Assembly: GCA_937925715.1 (NCBI GenBank)
Contig: CALAMG010000003.1
Span: forward strand, 11,500 to 75,499
DNA length: 64,000 nt
DNA from: an uncultured Collinsella sp.
GTDB taxonomy: Bacteria; Actinomycetota; Coriobacteriia; Coriobacteriales; Coriobacteriaceae
Direction of reading: 5' to 3'
Position numbers and translations under genes: made by a program. A model generated the notes under the pieces. That model worked only from the letters and a program-made list of their open reading frames with translations, ran no database searches and was not told the origin of the DNA. Below are positions 17,596 to 26,385 of the stretch, in pieces. Numbering within the stretch: the first letter of the stretch is position 1; each line of letters starts with the position of its first letter.

Positions 17596-17657
17596 CAATC
17601 TTGCTCTCTAATTAATCAAGAATCGGTATAATTTTGATTAGCTAGAGAGCAAGATTG
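17596..17657 (+). promoter_or_regulatory. Long palindrome enclosing the -10 box of the ATPase gene
   Basis: A 24-bp arm at 17596-17619 is complementary at 22 of 24 positions to 17634-17657. The 14-base centre holds TATAAT (17627-17632). The right arm ends at the first G of the GGAG ribosome site of the gene at 17665. The arrangement suggests a large operator over the promoter. Confidence 0.65.
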
Positions 17658-17664
17658 GAGAATC

Positions 17665-19017
17665 ATGGCATTCAACGACTTGATCGCCCAGAAAATAAAG
17701 GACTTTGAACAGCAGGGGGTTCCGCAGTTTTTTGAGCGAGACCTTGATCTAGGAAACCCACAGGAGCCAAAGCGCGACAACATCGTAAATGTGATTGTGG
17801 GGGCCCGCCGTTGTGGAAAGACGTATCGCCTGTATCAGGAGATGCGGCGGCTTCAGAGCCGGGGCGTCGAGCTTGACCGGATGCTTTACTTCAATTTTGA
17901 GGATGAGCGCTTGCGCCCGTATGAGCCATCGCTGCTGGCGGACGTGCTCGACACGTTCTATGCGCTGTATCCTGTTGCTCGAACCGAGGGCGCTTACATT
18001 TTCTTTGACGAGATCCAGGAAATTCCCGAATGGGGTGCGTTTCTGCGGCGTGTAGTCGATACGGAGAAAGCGACCGTCTATGTGACGGGATCTTCTTCTA
18101 AGATGCTGTCCTCAGAGCTTAAGAGCGAGTTCAGGGGTCGTTCTCTTATACGGGAGCTTTTTCCGTTGAGTTTTTCGGAATACGTTCGATATAAGACGGG
18201 GAGCGTTTTCGAGCCAGATGCGACCTTTTCCCCAAGCGATGCAGCGCTGCTTCGACATCATCTGATCGGATATCTTGAACGAGGGGGATTCATCGCGACG
18301 CTTGAGCAGACGCCCGCAGACGCGATTCAGCTGCTACAGGAATATGCTTCGCGAACGGTCGCTATGGACGTCGTTGAGCGTTACGACGTCAAGAACCCTC
18401 GCCTGGCATCGCTGTTCCTAACGCGGTGTATGGCATCTTCGGGACGAGAGCTGTCGGTGAACAAAGTGTACAACGAGTTCAAGAGCAGGCAGATACCCGT
18501 CAGTCGTAATTCGCTCAGCGACTTACTTGAGTATTATGAGGATGCCTACCTGCTGTTCTCCGTGCCGGAGTTCACGCGTTCACTGGCAAATAACATGCGG
18601 TCTGCTTCTAAGGTCTACGCTGTCGATCCTGCGATGTTTGGAGCATTCTCTCCCGCATCGGCATTGGACCAGGGTCAGAGGCTCGAGACCGCAGTGTTCA
18701 ACGCGCTAAGAAGAAGGGCTCCCGCGGTGAGGGTCGGATCGGTCTGCCGCCTGCTGATCAAAGAGAAGAGCAAAAGCCATGAGGTGGACTTTGTGGCTGG
18801 GGACGCACTTCTCATGCGGGCTTATAGCCTGATTCAGGTGAGTGTGGATATGGCAAGTGAGAAAACGCGCGAGCGCGAAATTGCCGCGCTTGATGCCTCG
18901 ATGGCCCAGTTCGATCTTGGCGAGTCGGCAATCGTTACCATGGATGAACAGACCGATATTTCATGCGAGCACGGTGTGGTCCACGTTGTGCCCGCATGGA
19001 AGTGGCTCCTTGCCTAA
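17665..19017 (+). CDS. AAA-family ATPase with DUF4143 domain
   Basis: 450 residues. The N-terminal AAA_14-type ATPase has Walker A GARRCGKTYRL and Walker B YIFFDEIQE, with GSSSKMLS as the sensor region. The C-terminal half is DUF4143, usually with a PD-(D/E)xK-like fold; here EVDF is followed by LIQVSVDM and the family tail KTREREIAAL. A second member lies at 60683. The family is widespread and repetitive in gut genomes, without an assigned biochemical role. It is flanked by repeats and controlled by the palindrome at 17596. Codon use looks less GC-biased than its neighbours, consistent with transfer. Confidence 0.85.
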   Translation: MAFNDLIAQKIKDFEQQGVPQFFERDLDLGNPQEPKRDNIVNVIVGARRCGKTYRLYQEMRRLQSRGVELDRMLYFNFEDERLRPYEPSLLADVLDTFYALYPVARTEGAYIFFDEIQEIPEWGAFLRRVVDTEKATVYVTGSSSKMLSSELKSEFRGRSLIRELFPLSFSEYVRYKTGSVFEPDATFSPSDAALLRHHLIGYLERGGFIATLEQTPADAIQLLQEYASRTVAMDVVERYDVKNPRLASLFLTRCMASSGRELSVNKVYNEFKSRQIPVSRNSLSDLLEYYEDAYLLFSVPEFTRSLANNMRSASKVYAVDPAMFGAFSPASALDQGQRLETAVFNALRRRAPAVRVGSVCRLLIKEKSKSHEVDFVAGDALLMRAYSLIQVSVDMASEKTREREIAALDASMAQFDLGESAIVTMDEQTDISCEHGVVHVVPAWKWLLA

Positions 19018-19090
19018 TCATCTATGGACCTGTGGGGTCAGGACCTCCTGGCTCCCTCATCACGGTTGGGGAGCACCTTGCTGCGCCAGG

Positions 19091-20587
19091 CTAGTCCTGG
19101 GCTTTGATACTCGGCATCAGAATCTGGGCGAGGTAGTCGGTCTCGAGTTTGGCGGCGGCGTCGGCCTTGCCGTCTTTGCCGACCAGCACGTTCTTGATCT
19201 GGCTATAGGTATAGCGGTTGCCGGTCGTCAGCTCGACAAGCTCAATGGCCGCGTCCATGGGGTAGGTCGACACTGGATCCTGGGTGCGCCCGTTGATAGT
19301 CTGGGGCACCACGTACGGATAGACGGGGCCGCTGGCATAGACGGTATAACCGTTGCCCAGATTGGCCGCACCCAAAACCGTATCGCCCTCATCGGGCGTA
19401 AAGCTCTCGCCCTCGCGCACCGCGACGAGCGTCACGATCGGCGTATCGCTGTCGCCGTCCAGATAAATGCACAGCGTGTTGCCGTTTTGCCAGGTTGCGA
19501 CCTTGCCATACCACTCAACCGGAATATCGAGCTGATACAGGTCCGTTGCCTTATGCCGAGCATCGGCATCGCGCGCGGCCTGCGCTTCGCTCGCGCTCAC
19601 GGCATTGACGGCGGCGTCGCGCCGCGCGGTTGCTGCCTGCTGGAGCACTTTGGCAGCCGCGGCGGAGCTCGCACCGCCCTCCTCGGCATACTTGGCGGCG
19701 GCATCGATCTGGTCGTCAGTCACCGTGTCGGCCGAAGGCACCTTGAGCTTAAAGGTGGCCTGGGCACTTAAATCCTGTCCATCGCTCTTAACGGTGACCT
19801 GCGTCTTGGTGGTCGGGACGGTATAGATGGTGCCGTCGGCCGCGATGGGGGAGGCAGCGATGGAGAGCGTGTAATCGCCGGGCAGCAGTTTGATGCCGCG
19901 GCCGTGCTCGTCAACATAGAGCGTTTCGCTCACGGAGGAGCCATCAGCGTCCTGACCGCTCACCTGTACGGGAATCTTGGAGCCGGCGGAACAGTCGAGC
20001 CCCGCGGTATATACGCCAATCTGCACCGACATCATCGTGTGGGCATTGGCGGCGACAGTGGCAGCCTGCTCTTGCTGATATCCGTTCCAGGCAGCATAGC
20101 CTGCGCCGCCGGCGACGAGCGCGACGGCCACAACGCCGGCAACCATCAGGTTGCGGCGCTTGGGCGACATCTTGCGATGGCGAACCTCGGCCTCGCGTGC
20201 CGAGGGAACGGATGGTAGGGGAATATCGCCCATGGCGATGGTCTCGTCCACGGCTGGTGCGGAACCCAGGCCAGGAAGCTCGCGGGTCAGCGAATCCTCG
20301 GCCGGTAAGCTGTCGAGCAAGACGGTTTCCTCGCCCGTGTCGGATTCGGGCCGGTTGCCGGCCTCGCTTTCGGTGTCTTCGTGATCTGCCTCATCCTCGG
20401 CAGGCTCAACGTCGCCTGCATCCTGATCATCGGATTGCGCCTCGGTTTCCGGCTCATCCTGCACATCAACGCCCGAATCGTCAAACGCAATCTCATCGAG
20501 TGAAATCCGGTCTAAGCTCTCCAAGGCCTCAGCGCAAGCTTCTGCATCTTGGGCCGCATCCTCTTGGCCCATCGTCTCATCATTCAT
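19091..20587 (-). CDS. Single-pass membrane protein with acidic cytoplasmic N-terminus
   Basis: 498 residues from ATG 20587 (GGGGG upstream; the frame opens further but without support). Residues 1-140 are strongly acidic and low-complexity. A basic stop-transfer (MSPKRRN) precedes one membrane segment at about 147-168 (LMVAGVVAVALVAGGAGYAA). The external part of about 330 residues contains a beta-rich segment, an Ala-rich helix with Gln/Glu, and a C-terminal domain with VEWYGKVATWQNGNTLCIYL. I do not recognise a family. Acidic N-terminus plus TM plus external domain resembles kinase-substrate or envelope sensor proteins of actinobacteria, but this is inference. Confidence 0.65.
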   Translation of the reverse strand: MNDETMGQEDAAQDAEACAEALESLDRISLDEIAFDDSGVDVQDEPETEAQSDDQDAGDVEPAEDEADHEDTESEAGNRPESDTGEETVLLDSLPAEDSLTRELPGLGSAPAVDETIAMGDIPLPSVPSAREAEVRHRKMSPKRRNLMVAGVVAVALVAGGAGYAAWNGYQQEQAATVAANAHTMMSVQIGVYTAGLDCSAGSKIPVQVSGQDADGSSVSETLYVDEHGRGIKLLPGDYTLSIAASPIAADGTIYTVPTTKTQVTVKSDGQDLSAQATFKLKVPSADTVTDDQIDAAAKYAEEGGASSAAAAKVLQQAATARRDAAVNAVSASEAQAARDADARHKATDLYQLDIPVEWYGKVATWQNGNTLCIYLDGDSDTPIVTLVAVREGESFTPDEGDTVLGAANLGNGYTVYASGPVYPYVVPQTINGRTQDPVSTYPMDAAIELVELTTGNRYTYSQIKNVLVGKDGKADAAAKLETDYLAQILMPSIKAQD

Positions 20588-20718
20588 ACATCCCCCAAGC
20601 TCAATATCGGGACAACAATGTACCCAAAAACGGGACCCCATAGAGCCGCCGCATGATTTGAAATCCGATTTTATATATGCGCATGTTTTTGAATAGATGA
20701 ATAAGACGCAACGACAAA

Positions 20719-20755
20719 AGCCCCCGAAAAGCGAGCGAAACGCTTTTCGGGGGCT
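20719..20755 (-). terminator. Terminator after the DUF5692-like gene
   Basis: A perfect 15-bp stem (20719-20733 with 20741-20755), followed on the minus strand by TTTTGT. Confidence 0.85.
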
Positions 20756-20822
20756 CTGCGAGGCAACCGATTGAAAATCTGGCAGGCGGGCCTATGCCCA
20801 AGTGCCAACAGCGACCAGCACG

Positions 20823-21830
20823 TTACTCAGCGTGCGCGTAATCAACCTTGGCGCGGCGAGCGGTAGCCTTCTCCCAATCGCTGGTGCCCTCAAAGACATC
20901 CTGCTTGTAGGGATTGCGGCCGAGCTTTTTGGCGCGGTAGGCGATGTAGATGATCGCGGCGACGTTGGCGATCAGTGCGGCGATCGAGACCGCGGTAGCG
21001 GCGCCGGGGTCGAGCGTGGTGTGGGTCACAAAGACGGACTCCTCCTGGAAGTACGGGAACACCTGGGCAAACATGCACCAAATGGCCAGCGTAAAGGCGC
21101 GGTTCTGGATCCAGCCGCCCTTGTTCCAGATAAAGGCGGCGACGGTGGGCGCCAACAGCAGCGCAAAGCCGCAGAACCAGGAATGGGTGGGCAGGCAGTT
21201 GTAGGTGTAGCAGAAGTTCCAGATGTCGTAGGCGATGATGTAGACCCAGGTCATGTCGGGCCACAGCATGTCGGTTTGATCCTCGGAGGCGTAGACGCTC
21301 CACCAACCGGTCATGCAGAAGATGTTGATGATACCGGCGATGCCGTTGAACACGTTGTTCCAGCCGGCCAGCTGCGTAGCACCTTCGGAGGTGACCCAAG
21401 TGGACTGGCCCAGGACAAAGAAGTGGTAGGCGCTCTCGAAGTCGGACACGACGGCAATCATGATGTTGATGGCGACAATCACAAACGGCCACGCACGGAA
21501 CCAATGCGCCTTGCCGATCTTTCCCCACTGGTACTTAATGGCAATGAAGCCCCAGCAACCGGCCAGCGCCGCGTATACCTTGGCGTAGTGGAACCAGCTG
21601 TTCTGGTACACATGGGTGGGGTTGGTGAGTGCCCACTCGGCACCCTGCGAAACGCCGATGGCGATGGCGACGCAGTAGATGGTCATGGCCAGCGGAGCCA
21701 CGCCAAAGATGATTGCCGCGCCCAGCTTGGTGCGGCGGCCGACCTCGTTGAGCACGATGAGACCAATAAAGACCATGGCCCAGCCGGCCCAGTGGATAAG
21801 GGTATCGCTACCCCAAATATCGAACAGCAT
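20823..21830 (-). CDS. Polytopic membrane protein, DUF5692-like
   Basis: 335 residues from ATG 21830 (AAGGAG upstream) with about nine hydrophobic segments, e.g. HWAGWAMVFIGLIVLNEVG and FVIVAINIMIAVVS. Many Trp, Tyr and Asn residues lie in the loops (GWNNVFNGIAGIINIFC). I associate this architecture with the uncharacterised DUF5692 family of gut actinobacteria and clostridia, from memory. It is cotranscribed with nothing obvious; the TetR gene lies 63 bp upstream on the same strand, so they may form an operon controlled from the operators at 22616. A transporter or membrane redox partner of the neighbouring oxidoreductase is conceivable but unproven. Confidence 0.65.
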   Translation of the reverse strand: MLFDIWGSDTLIHWAGWAMVFIGLIVLNEVGRRTKLGAAIIFGVAPLAMTIYCVAIAIGVSQGAEWALTNPTHVYQNSWFHYAKVYAALAGCWGFIAIKYQWGKIGKAHWFRAWPFVIVAINIMIAVVSDFESAYHFFVLGQSTWVTSEGATQLAGWNNVFNGIAGIINIFCMTGWWSVYASEDQTDMLWPDMTWVYIIAYDIWNFCYTYNCLPTHSWFCGFALLLAPTVAAFIWNKGGWIQNRAFTLAIWCMFAQVFPYFQEESVFVTHTTLDPGAATAVSIAALIANVAAIIYIAYRAKKLGRNPYKQDVFEGTSDWEKATARRAKVDYAHAE

Positions 21831-21893
21831 GCTGCTCTCCTTCCACACGCCCGCGGCCCCTCTTCTGATCGCGGGCAGTTTGGCTAAATGTCG

Positions 21894-22556
21894 TCAGTTC
21901 TGGGGCATGCGCTCCGGATACTTGGCGGTATAGCCCTCGATGTGGAGCGTCGAGGCGATGATTTCCTTGACCGTCTCGTCGGGCACATCGGGGTGCGTGC
22001 GGATATACATCAACAACCCCATGATGAGGGTGTAGAACGTCTCGTAGACGTGGTCGATGCGTAGCTCATGATGGGCGACAAAGTCCACCACGGTGGTGTC
22101 GCAGATATACTGCGCCACGCGCTGAACCACGTTGTGCAAAAAGCCGCCGTAGAGTGCGCCGCTGCTTGAGGTGAGCGTACTCGGCAGCTCGTGTCCGCTG
22201 GCGACCAGGCGCTTAAAGAGCGGGGCGACGGTGTCGAGCGCGCCCTCGATATCGCCGACGGTGCGGTTGGCATTCCACTGCTCGAGCTCGGAGATAAAGC
22301 CGTCGATCGCCTCGTCCATGACGGCGGTGACGGCGGCGTCCATATCGGCAAAGTAGTGGTAGAACAATGAACGCGTGCAGCCGGCTCGCTTGGTCACGGC
22401 CGATACCGATAGGTGGGACACGCCCAGCTCGGAGCTTACGGTACGTACGGCATCGAGGATCTCGCGACGGCGTTCGTCGCCCGTCAGGCGCTTTGCCGCG
22501 CTATCGGATGCGGGAACGGCATCGACCACAGAGGTATCTGCTGTGTTGTTGCCCAT
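21894..22556 (-). CDS. TetR-family transcriptional regulator
   Basis: 220 residues. Residues about 25-75 are the TetR helix-turn-helix (ERRREILDAVRTVSSELG, then VTKRAGCTRSLFYHYFADMD). The rest is an unassigned helical ligand domain. ATG 22556 is preferred (AGGCGG six bases upstream) over an ATG six codons earlier that is too close to its GAGG. It is divergent from the oxidoreductase at 22747, with two matching palindromes between them, so it probably represses both directions and responds to a small molecule. Confidence 0.9.
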   Translation of the reverse strand: MGNNTADTSVVDAVPASDSAAKRLTGDERRREILDAVRTVSSELGVSHLSVSAVTKRAGCTRSLFYHYFADMDAAVTAVMDEAIDGFISELEQWNANRTVGDIEGALDTVAPLFKRLVASGHELPSTLTSSSGALYGGFLHNVVQRVAQYICDTTVVDFVAHHELRIDHVYETFYTLIMGLLMYIRTHPDVPDETVKEIIASTLHIEGYTAKYPERMPQN

Positions 22557-22615
22557 GTTTTTGCCGCCTTTCATCCTCTTTTGCCTGACCGTTCGCCTAA
22601 CAGTCTTGAATATTG

Positions 22616-22653
22616 TTGACGGTTCGTCAATACTATTTTTGACACAATGTCAA
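22616..22653. promoter_or_regulatory. Twin TetR-type operators TTGAC-N5-GTCAA
   Basis: TTGACGGTTCGTCAA (22616-22630) and TTGACACAATGTCAA (22639-22653) share arms TTGAC/GTCAA with different centres; their centres are 23 bp apart. They lie in the divergent intergenic region between the TetR gene and the Fe-S/flavin oxidoreductase. Confidence 0.75.
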
Positions 22654-22746
22654 CTAATGGCGGGTGAACGGCATGGGGCATGCCCGGCCTGCAAAAAAAG
22701 AGGGGCGCCGCGGTCTCGCCGGGCTGTGGCAAGAGAAGGGACAACC

Positions 22747-25524
22747 ATGATTCTCAACGGACCGGGGATTAGCTATACCGAGCCCGATATCGGCGCGGAG
22801 TTCGTGCCGCCGATACCGGAGCATCCGCGCGAGGCCATCGTCAAACTGTGCGAGCACTGCACCAACCGTCTGCTGCATCGCGATGAGCTGCTGGGCTACG
22901 AGTACTGGTCGTTTGCCGAGGCCGCAACCGACGAGCAGGCCGAAGTGCTCTGCAAGATGAAGATGCGCCGTCCCTATACGCTGCCCGAGATGGTCAAGCT
23001 CACCGGCATGCCCGAAGCCGATATCGAGAAGATGCTCGACGACATGAGCTACACGGGTCTGCTCGAGTACAACTGGGAAAACCCCGAGCGCGCCAAGCAG
23101 TGGGTGCTGCCCATGCTGGTGCCGGGTTCCGCCGAGTTCCTCAACATGCGCGTGAGCCAGCTCGAGGAGCACCCGGTCTATGCCAAGTTCTTTGAGCAGG
23201 CGTCCAAGGGACCGCTGTCGAAGGCCACGCCGATGGTGCCGCCCGGAGGCGCCGGTATCGGCATGCATGTCATTCCGGTCGAGAAGGCTATCGACGCCGC
23301 GAGCACCTCGGTACCGATTGAGCATATCGAGCATTGGCTCGACAAATACGATGGCAAATATGCCGCTAGCACCTGCAGCTGCCGCGCGAGCCGTCGCGTG
23401 ATGGGTGAGGGCTGCGCCGACGACCCGGCCGATTGGTGCATCGCCGTGGGCGATATGGCCGACTACGTGGTTGAGACCGATCGTGGCCATTACGTGACCC
23501 GCGACGAGGTTTACGACATCCTGCGCCAGGCCGAGGACAACGGCTTTGTGCACCAGATCACCAATATCGACGGCGAGAACAAGATCTTCGCCATCTGCAA
23601 CTGCAACGTCAACGTGTGCTACGCCCTGCGCACCTCGCAGCTGTTCAACACGCCCAACCTGTCGCGCTCGGCCTATGTCGCCAAGGTCGAGAAGGACAAG
23701 TGCGTGGCCTGCGGTCGCTGCGTTGAGGTTTGCCCGGCCGGTGCCGCTAAGCTGGGCCAGAAGCTCTGCAGCAAAAAGACTGGCGGACAGGTGCCCGAGT
23801 ATCCGCGCCAGGAGCTGCCCGATGCCACCAAGTGGGATTACACCAAGTGGTCGCCCAACTACCGCAACGACAACCGCATCGAGACGCATGAGTCCGGCAC
23901 CGCGCCCTGCAAGACGGCCTGCCCCGCGCACGTTGCCGTTCAGGGCTATTTGAAGCTCGCGGCTCAGGGTCGCTATGACGAGGCCCTAGCACTCATTAAG
24001 CGCGAGAACCCTCTGCCCGCTATCTGCGGCCGTGTGTGCAATCGCCGCTGCGAGGATGCCTGCACCCGCGGCCGTGTGGACGCCGCCGTGGCCATCGACG
24101 AGGTCAAGAAGTTCATCGCCCAGCGCGATCTGGATGCCGCGACCCGCTATGTCCCGCCCGTGGTGACGCCGACGCGCGCTGGCGGCTTCGACCAGAAGAT
24201 CGCCATTATCGGTGCCGGTCCGGCCGGCCTGTCCTGCGCTTTCTACCTGGCCGAGAAGGGCTACAAGCCCGTCGTGTTCGAGAAGAACGAGCGCCCGGGC
24301 GGCATGCTCACCTACGGCATTCCCAGCTTTAAGCTGCAGAAGGACGTTATCAAGGCCGAGGTCGAGGTTATTCGCCTGATGGGTGCCGAGTTCCGCTATG
24401 GCGTGGAGGTCGGTCGCGATGTGACGCTCGATGAGCTGCGCGAGCAGGGCTTTAAGGCCTTTTATGTTGCCATCGGCTGCCAGGGCGGCCGCCTCGCCGG
24501 TATTCCGGGCGAGGACGCCGAGGACGTGACCGTGGCCGTCGACTTCTTGCGCGAGGTCAACAGCGGCAAGATCGACGCGCTGCCCGGCCGCACCATCGTA
24601 GTGGGTGGTGGCAACGTGGCCATCGATGTCGCACGCAACGCCTGCCGTTTGGGTTCCGAGCACGTTGAGATGTTCTGCCTGGAGAGCGAGGCCCAGATGC
24701 CCGCCAGCGAGGAGGAGCGTCGCGAGGCCGTTGAGGACGGCGCTCACATCAGCTGTGGTTGGGGTCCCAAGGAGGTTCACCTGGACGAGTCCGGCCGTGT
24801 GTGCGGTATCACCTTCAAGCGCTGCACGCGCGTCTTTGACGACGAGGGCCGGTTTGCGCCCGAGTACGACGAGAACGATCTGCGTCGTGTCGATGCCGAC
24901 CGTGTCGTCATGTCGATTGGCCAGTCCATTGTGTGGGGCGACCTGTTGGCTGGCTCCAAGGTGGAGCTTGGCCGCGGCCAGGGTGCTCTTGCCGATCCCC
25001 AGACCTATCAGACTGCCGAGCCCGACATCTTTGTGGGCGGCGACGTCTATACCGGTCCGAGCTTTGCCATCGACGCCATCGCCGCCGGTCACGAGGCCGC
25101 CGTGTCCATCCATCGCTTTGTGCAGCCGGGCTCCACGCTCACCATCGGCCGCAACCAGCGCCGCTATACCGCGCTCGACCGCGACGATGTCGTGATCGAG
25201 AGCTACGACAACGCGAGCCGCGAGGCTGCCCACGTGGACCGCGAGCGCGAGAAGGCCGCGCCGTTTAGCGAGTACGTCGAGACCTTTACCGAAGAGCAGG
25301 TGCGCGCCGAGACCGCCCGTTGCCTGGGTTGCGGTGCCTCGATCGTCGACCCCAACAAGTGCATCGGCTGCGGCCTGTGCACCACCAAGTGCGCGTTTGA
25401 CGCCATCCATCTGGATCGCGACCGCCCCGAGTGCTCCACGATGGTCAAATACGAGCAAAAGCTCCCAAGCCTCGGCAAGTACGCGCTCAAGCGTGCCATC
25501 AAGATTAAGTTCGGTCGCAAGTAA
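22747..25524 (+). CDS. Multidomain Fe-S/FAD oxidoreductase (GltD-like core with two ferredoxin modules)
   Basis: 925 residues from ATG 22747 (AGAAGGGA upstream); a long in-frame extension to 22375 crosses the operators and overlaps the TetR gene. Order: an N-terminal region of about 300 residues with a helical half and a Cys-rich half (STCSCRASRRVMGEGCADD, then ICNCNVNVCYAL); ferredoxin motif CVACGRCVEVCPAG (about 319); a GltD-type N-terminal domain (CKTACPAHVAVQGYL, AICGRVCNRRCEDAC); the FAD/NAD(P) pair IAIIGAGPAGLSCAFYLAEK and IVVGGGNVAIDVARNACR; and a terminal half-ferredoxin CIGCGLCTTKC. It probably moves electrons between NAD(P)H and ferredoxin or an unknown acceptor. hypA follows 30 bp later. 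Confidence 0.85.
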   Translation: MILNGPGISYTEPDIGAEFVPPIPEHPREAIVKLCEHCTNRLLHRDELLGYEYWSFAEAATDEQAEVLCKMKMRRPYTLPEMVKLTGMPEADIEKMLDDMSYTGLLEYNWENPERAKQWVLPMLVPGSAEFLNMRVSQLEEHPVYAKFFEQASKGPLSKATPMVPPGGAGIGMHVIPVEKAIDAASTSVPIEHIEHWLDKYDGKYAASTCSCRASRRVMGEGCADDPADWCIAVGDMADYVVETDRGHYVTRDEVYDILRQAEDNGFVHQITNIDGENKIFAICNCNVNVCYALRTSQLFNTPNLSRSAYVAKVEKDKCVACGRCVEVCPAGAAKLGQKLCSKKTGGQVPEYPRQELPDATKWDYTKWSPNYRNDNRIETHESGTAPCKTACPAHVAVQGYLKLAAQGRYDEALALIKRENPLPAICGRVCNRRCEDACTRGRVDAAVAIDEVKKFIAQRDLDAATRYVPPVVTPTRAGGFDQKIAIIGAGPAGLSCAFYLAEKGYKPVVFEKNERPGGMLTYGIPSFKLQKDVIKAEVEVIRLMGAEFRYGVEVGRDVTLDELREQGFKAFYVAIGCQGGRLAGIPGEDAEDVTVAVDFLREVNSGKIDALPGRTIVVGGGNVAIDVARNACRLGSEHVEMFCLESEAQMPASEEERREAVEDGAHISCGWGPKEVHLDESGRVCGITFKRCTRVFDDEGRFAPEYDENDLRRVDADRVVMSIGQSIVWGDLLAGSKVELGRGQGALADPQTYQTAEPDIFVGGDVYTGPSFAIDAIAAGHEAAVSIHRFVQPGSTLTIGRNQRRYTALDRDDVVIESYDNASREAAHVDREREKAAPFSEYVETFTEEQVRAETARCLGCGASIVDPNKCIGCGLCTTKCAFDAIHLDRDRPECSTMVKYEQKLPSLGKYALKRAIKIKFGRK

Positions 25525-25554
25525 GTAGTCATAACGGGAACGGCGGAGGAAAAA

Positions 25555-25983
25555 GTGCACGAGCTCGGAATCGTTTATCACATCATTCGCGATGTTGAGA
25601 ACGTGGCGCGCGCCAATGGCGTGAGTCGCGTTTCGAGCGTCACGCTGCTGCTGGGCGAGGTCTCGGGCGTCGTTTCCAACTTGCTGCTCGATGCTTGGCG
25701 CTGGGCGGCAGATAAAAAGTCCATCACCGAGGGTGCGGAGCTTATTGTGGAGCCCGTCGAGGCCGTGACACATTGCGAGGCGTGCGGCCGCGACTATGCG
25801 ACAGTCGAGCACGGCAAGACCTGTCCCCATTGCGGTAGCGGCGATACCTATCTGCTCCAGGGTCAAGAGGTCATGATCAAGCAGATCGAGACCCCCGACG
25901 AGGACCCGGCGGGCGCTGTCCCCGATGGCCCTTCCGACGCCCCCGACGCCGTCGACGCCGCCAACCCCCTCCACATCGCCTAA
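25555..25983 (+). CDS. hypA: HypA-like hydrogenase nickel incorporation protein
   Basis: Starts with GTG after GGAGG. The N-terminus MHELGIVYHII matches the HypA nickel site, in which His2 binds nickel; the zinc site is visible as CEACGRDY and CPHCGSGD. The protein is 142 residues against about 115 usually, with an acidic Asp/Pro/Ala tail. No hydrogenase, urease or other hyp gene is in the window; linkage to the oxidoreductase suggests either a role for a nickel enzyme elsewhere or co-option as a small rubredoxin-like metal protein. Confidence 0.85.
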   Translation: MHELGIVYHIIRDVENVARANGVSRVSSVTLLLGEVSGVVSNLLLDAWRWAADKKSITEGAELIVEPVEAVTHCEACGRDYATVEHGKTCPHCGSGDTYLLQGQEVMIKQIETPDEDPAGAVPDGPSDAPDAVDAANPLHIA

Positions 25984-25987
25984 CTTG

Positions 25988-26060
25988 GTCGTTGGGGACG
26001 TTCTTAAACGACTAGTCAATCAAGAACGTCCCCAACGACTAGTCGTTTAAGAACGTCCCC
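25988..26060. repeat. GGGGACGTTCTTAAACGACTAG repeat with two alternative perfect hairpins
   Basis: Three interlocking arms give mutually exclusive pairings: 25988-26005 with 26022-26039 (18 bp, perfect) or 25994-26016 with 26038-26060 (23 bp, perfect). The same sequence recurs at 63881-63922 and, decayed, at 8511. Confidence 0.85.
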
Positions 26061-26385
26061 AATGACTACTTGCGCTAGTGCATAAGTCACGCTAATAGTC
26101 AAGTTATGTCTGTTTAAACAAAATAGCGGCAGTACAAGCGCATTCGCGCTTGTCAAAATCGATATTAATGAACAGCCTGCTTGTATCTGTAAAATGCATG
26201 GCTTGATGTGCGACGCCTTGGCGTGTAATGAGTCAAAAAGCAGCAACGTAACCAACTTGTAACAAACCTAGACGTTTAAACAAATAAACCAACCTTTTGC
26301 GAATTTAGCTATAATTCCAAAAACCAAACAGGTATACTTCCTTAATGTCGTGTAGGAAATACGTAGACAAAAAGGAGGTTATGTG
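26061..26385 (+). promoter_or_regulatory. Promoter region of the mannose PTS operon
   Basis: This 325-bp stretch has no gene. It is AT-rich, with TATAAT at 26310-26315 and two copies of GTTTAAACAAA-like sequence (about 26112 and 26270) that could bind a regulator. The -35 box is not clear. AAAGGAGG precedes the first PTS gene. Confidence 0.5.

Noticed and set aside
22375..22746. 124-residue extension of the oxidoreductase
   Set aside because: It overlaps the divergent TetR gene and its operators; ATG 22747 has a ribosome site.
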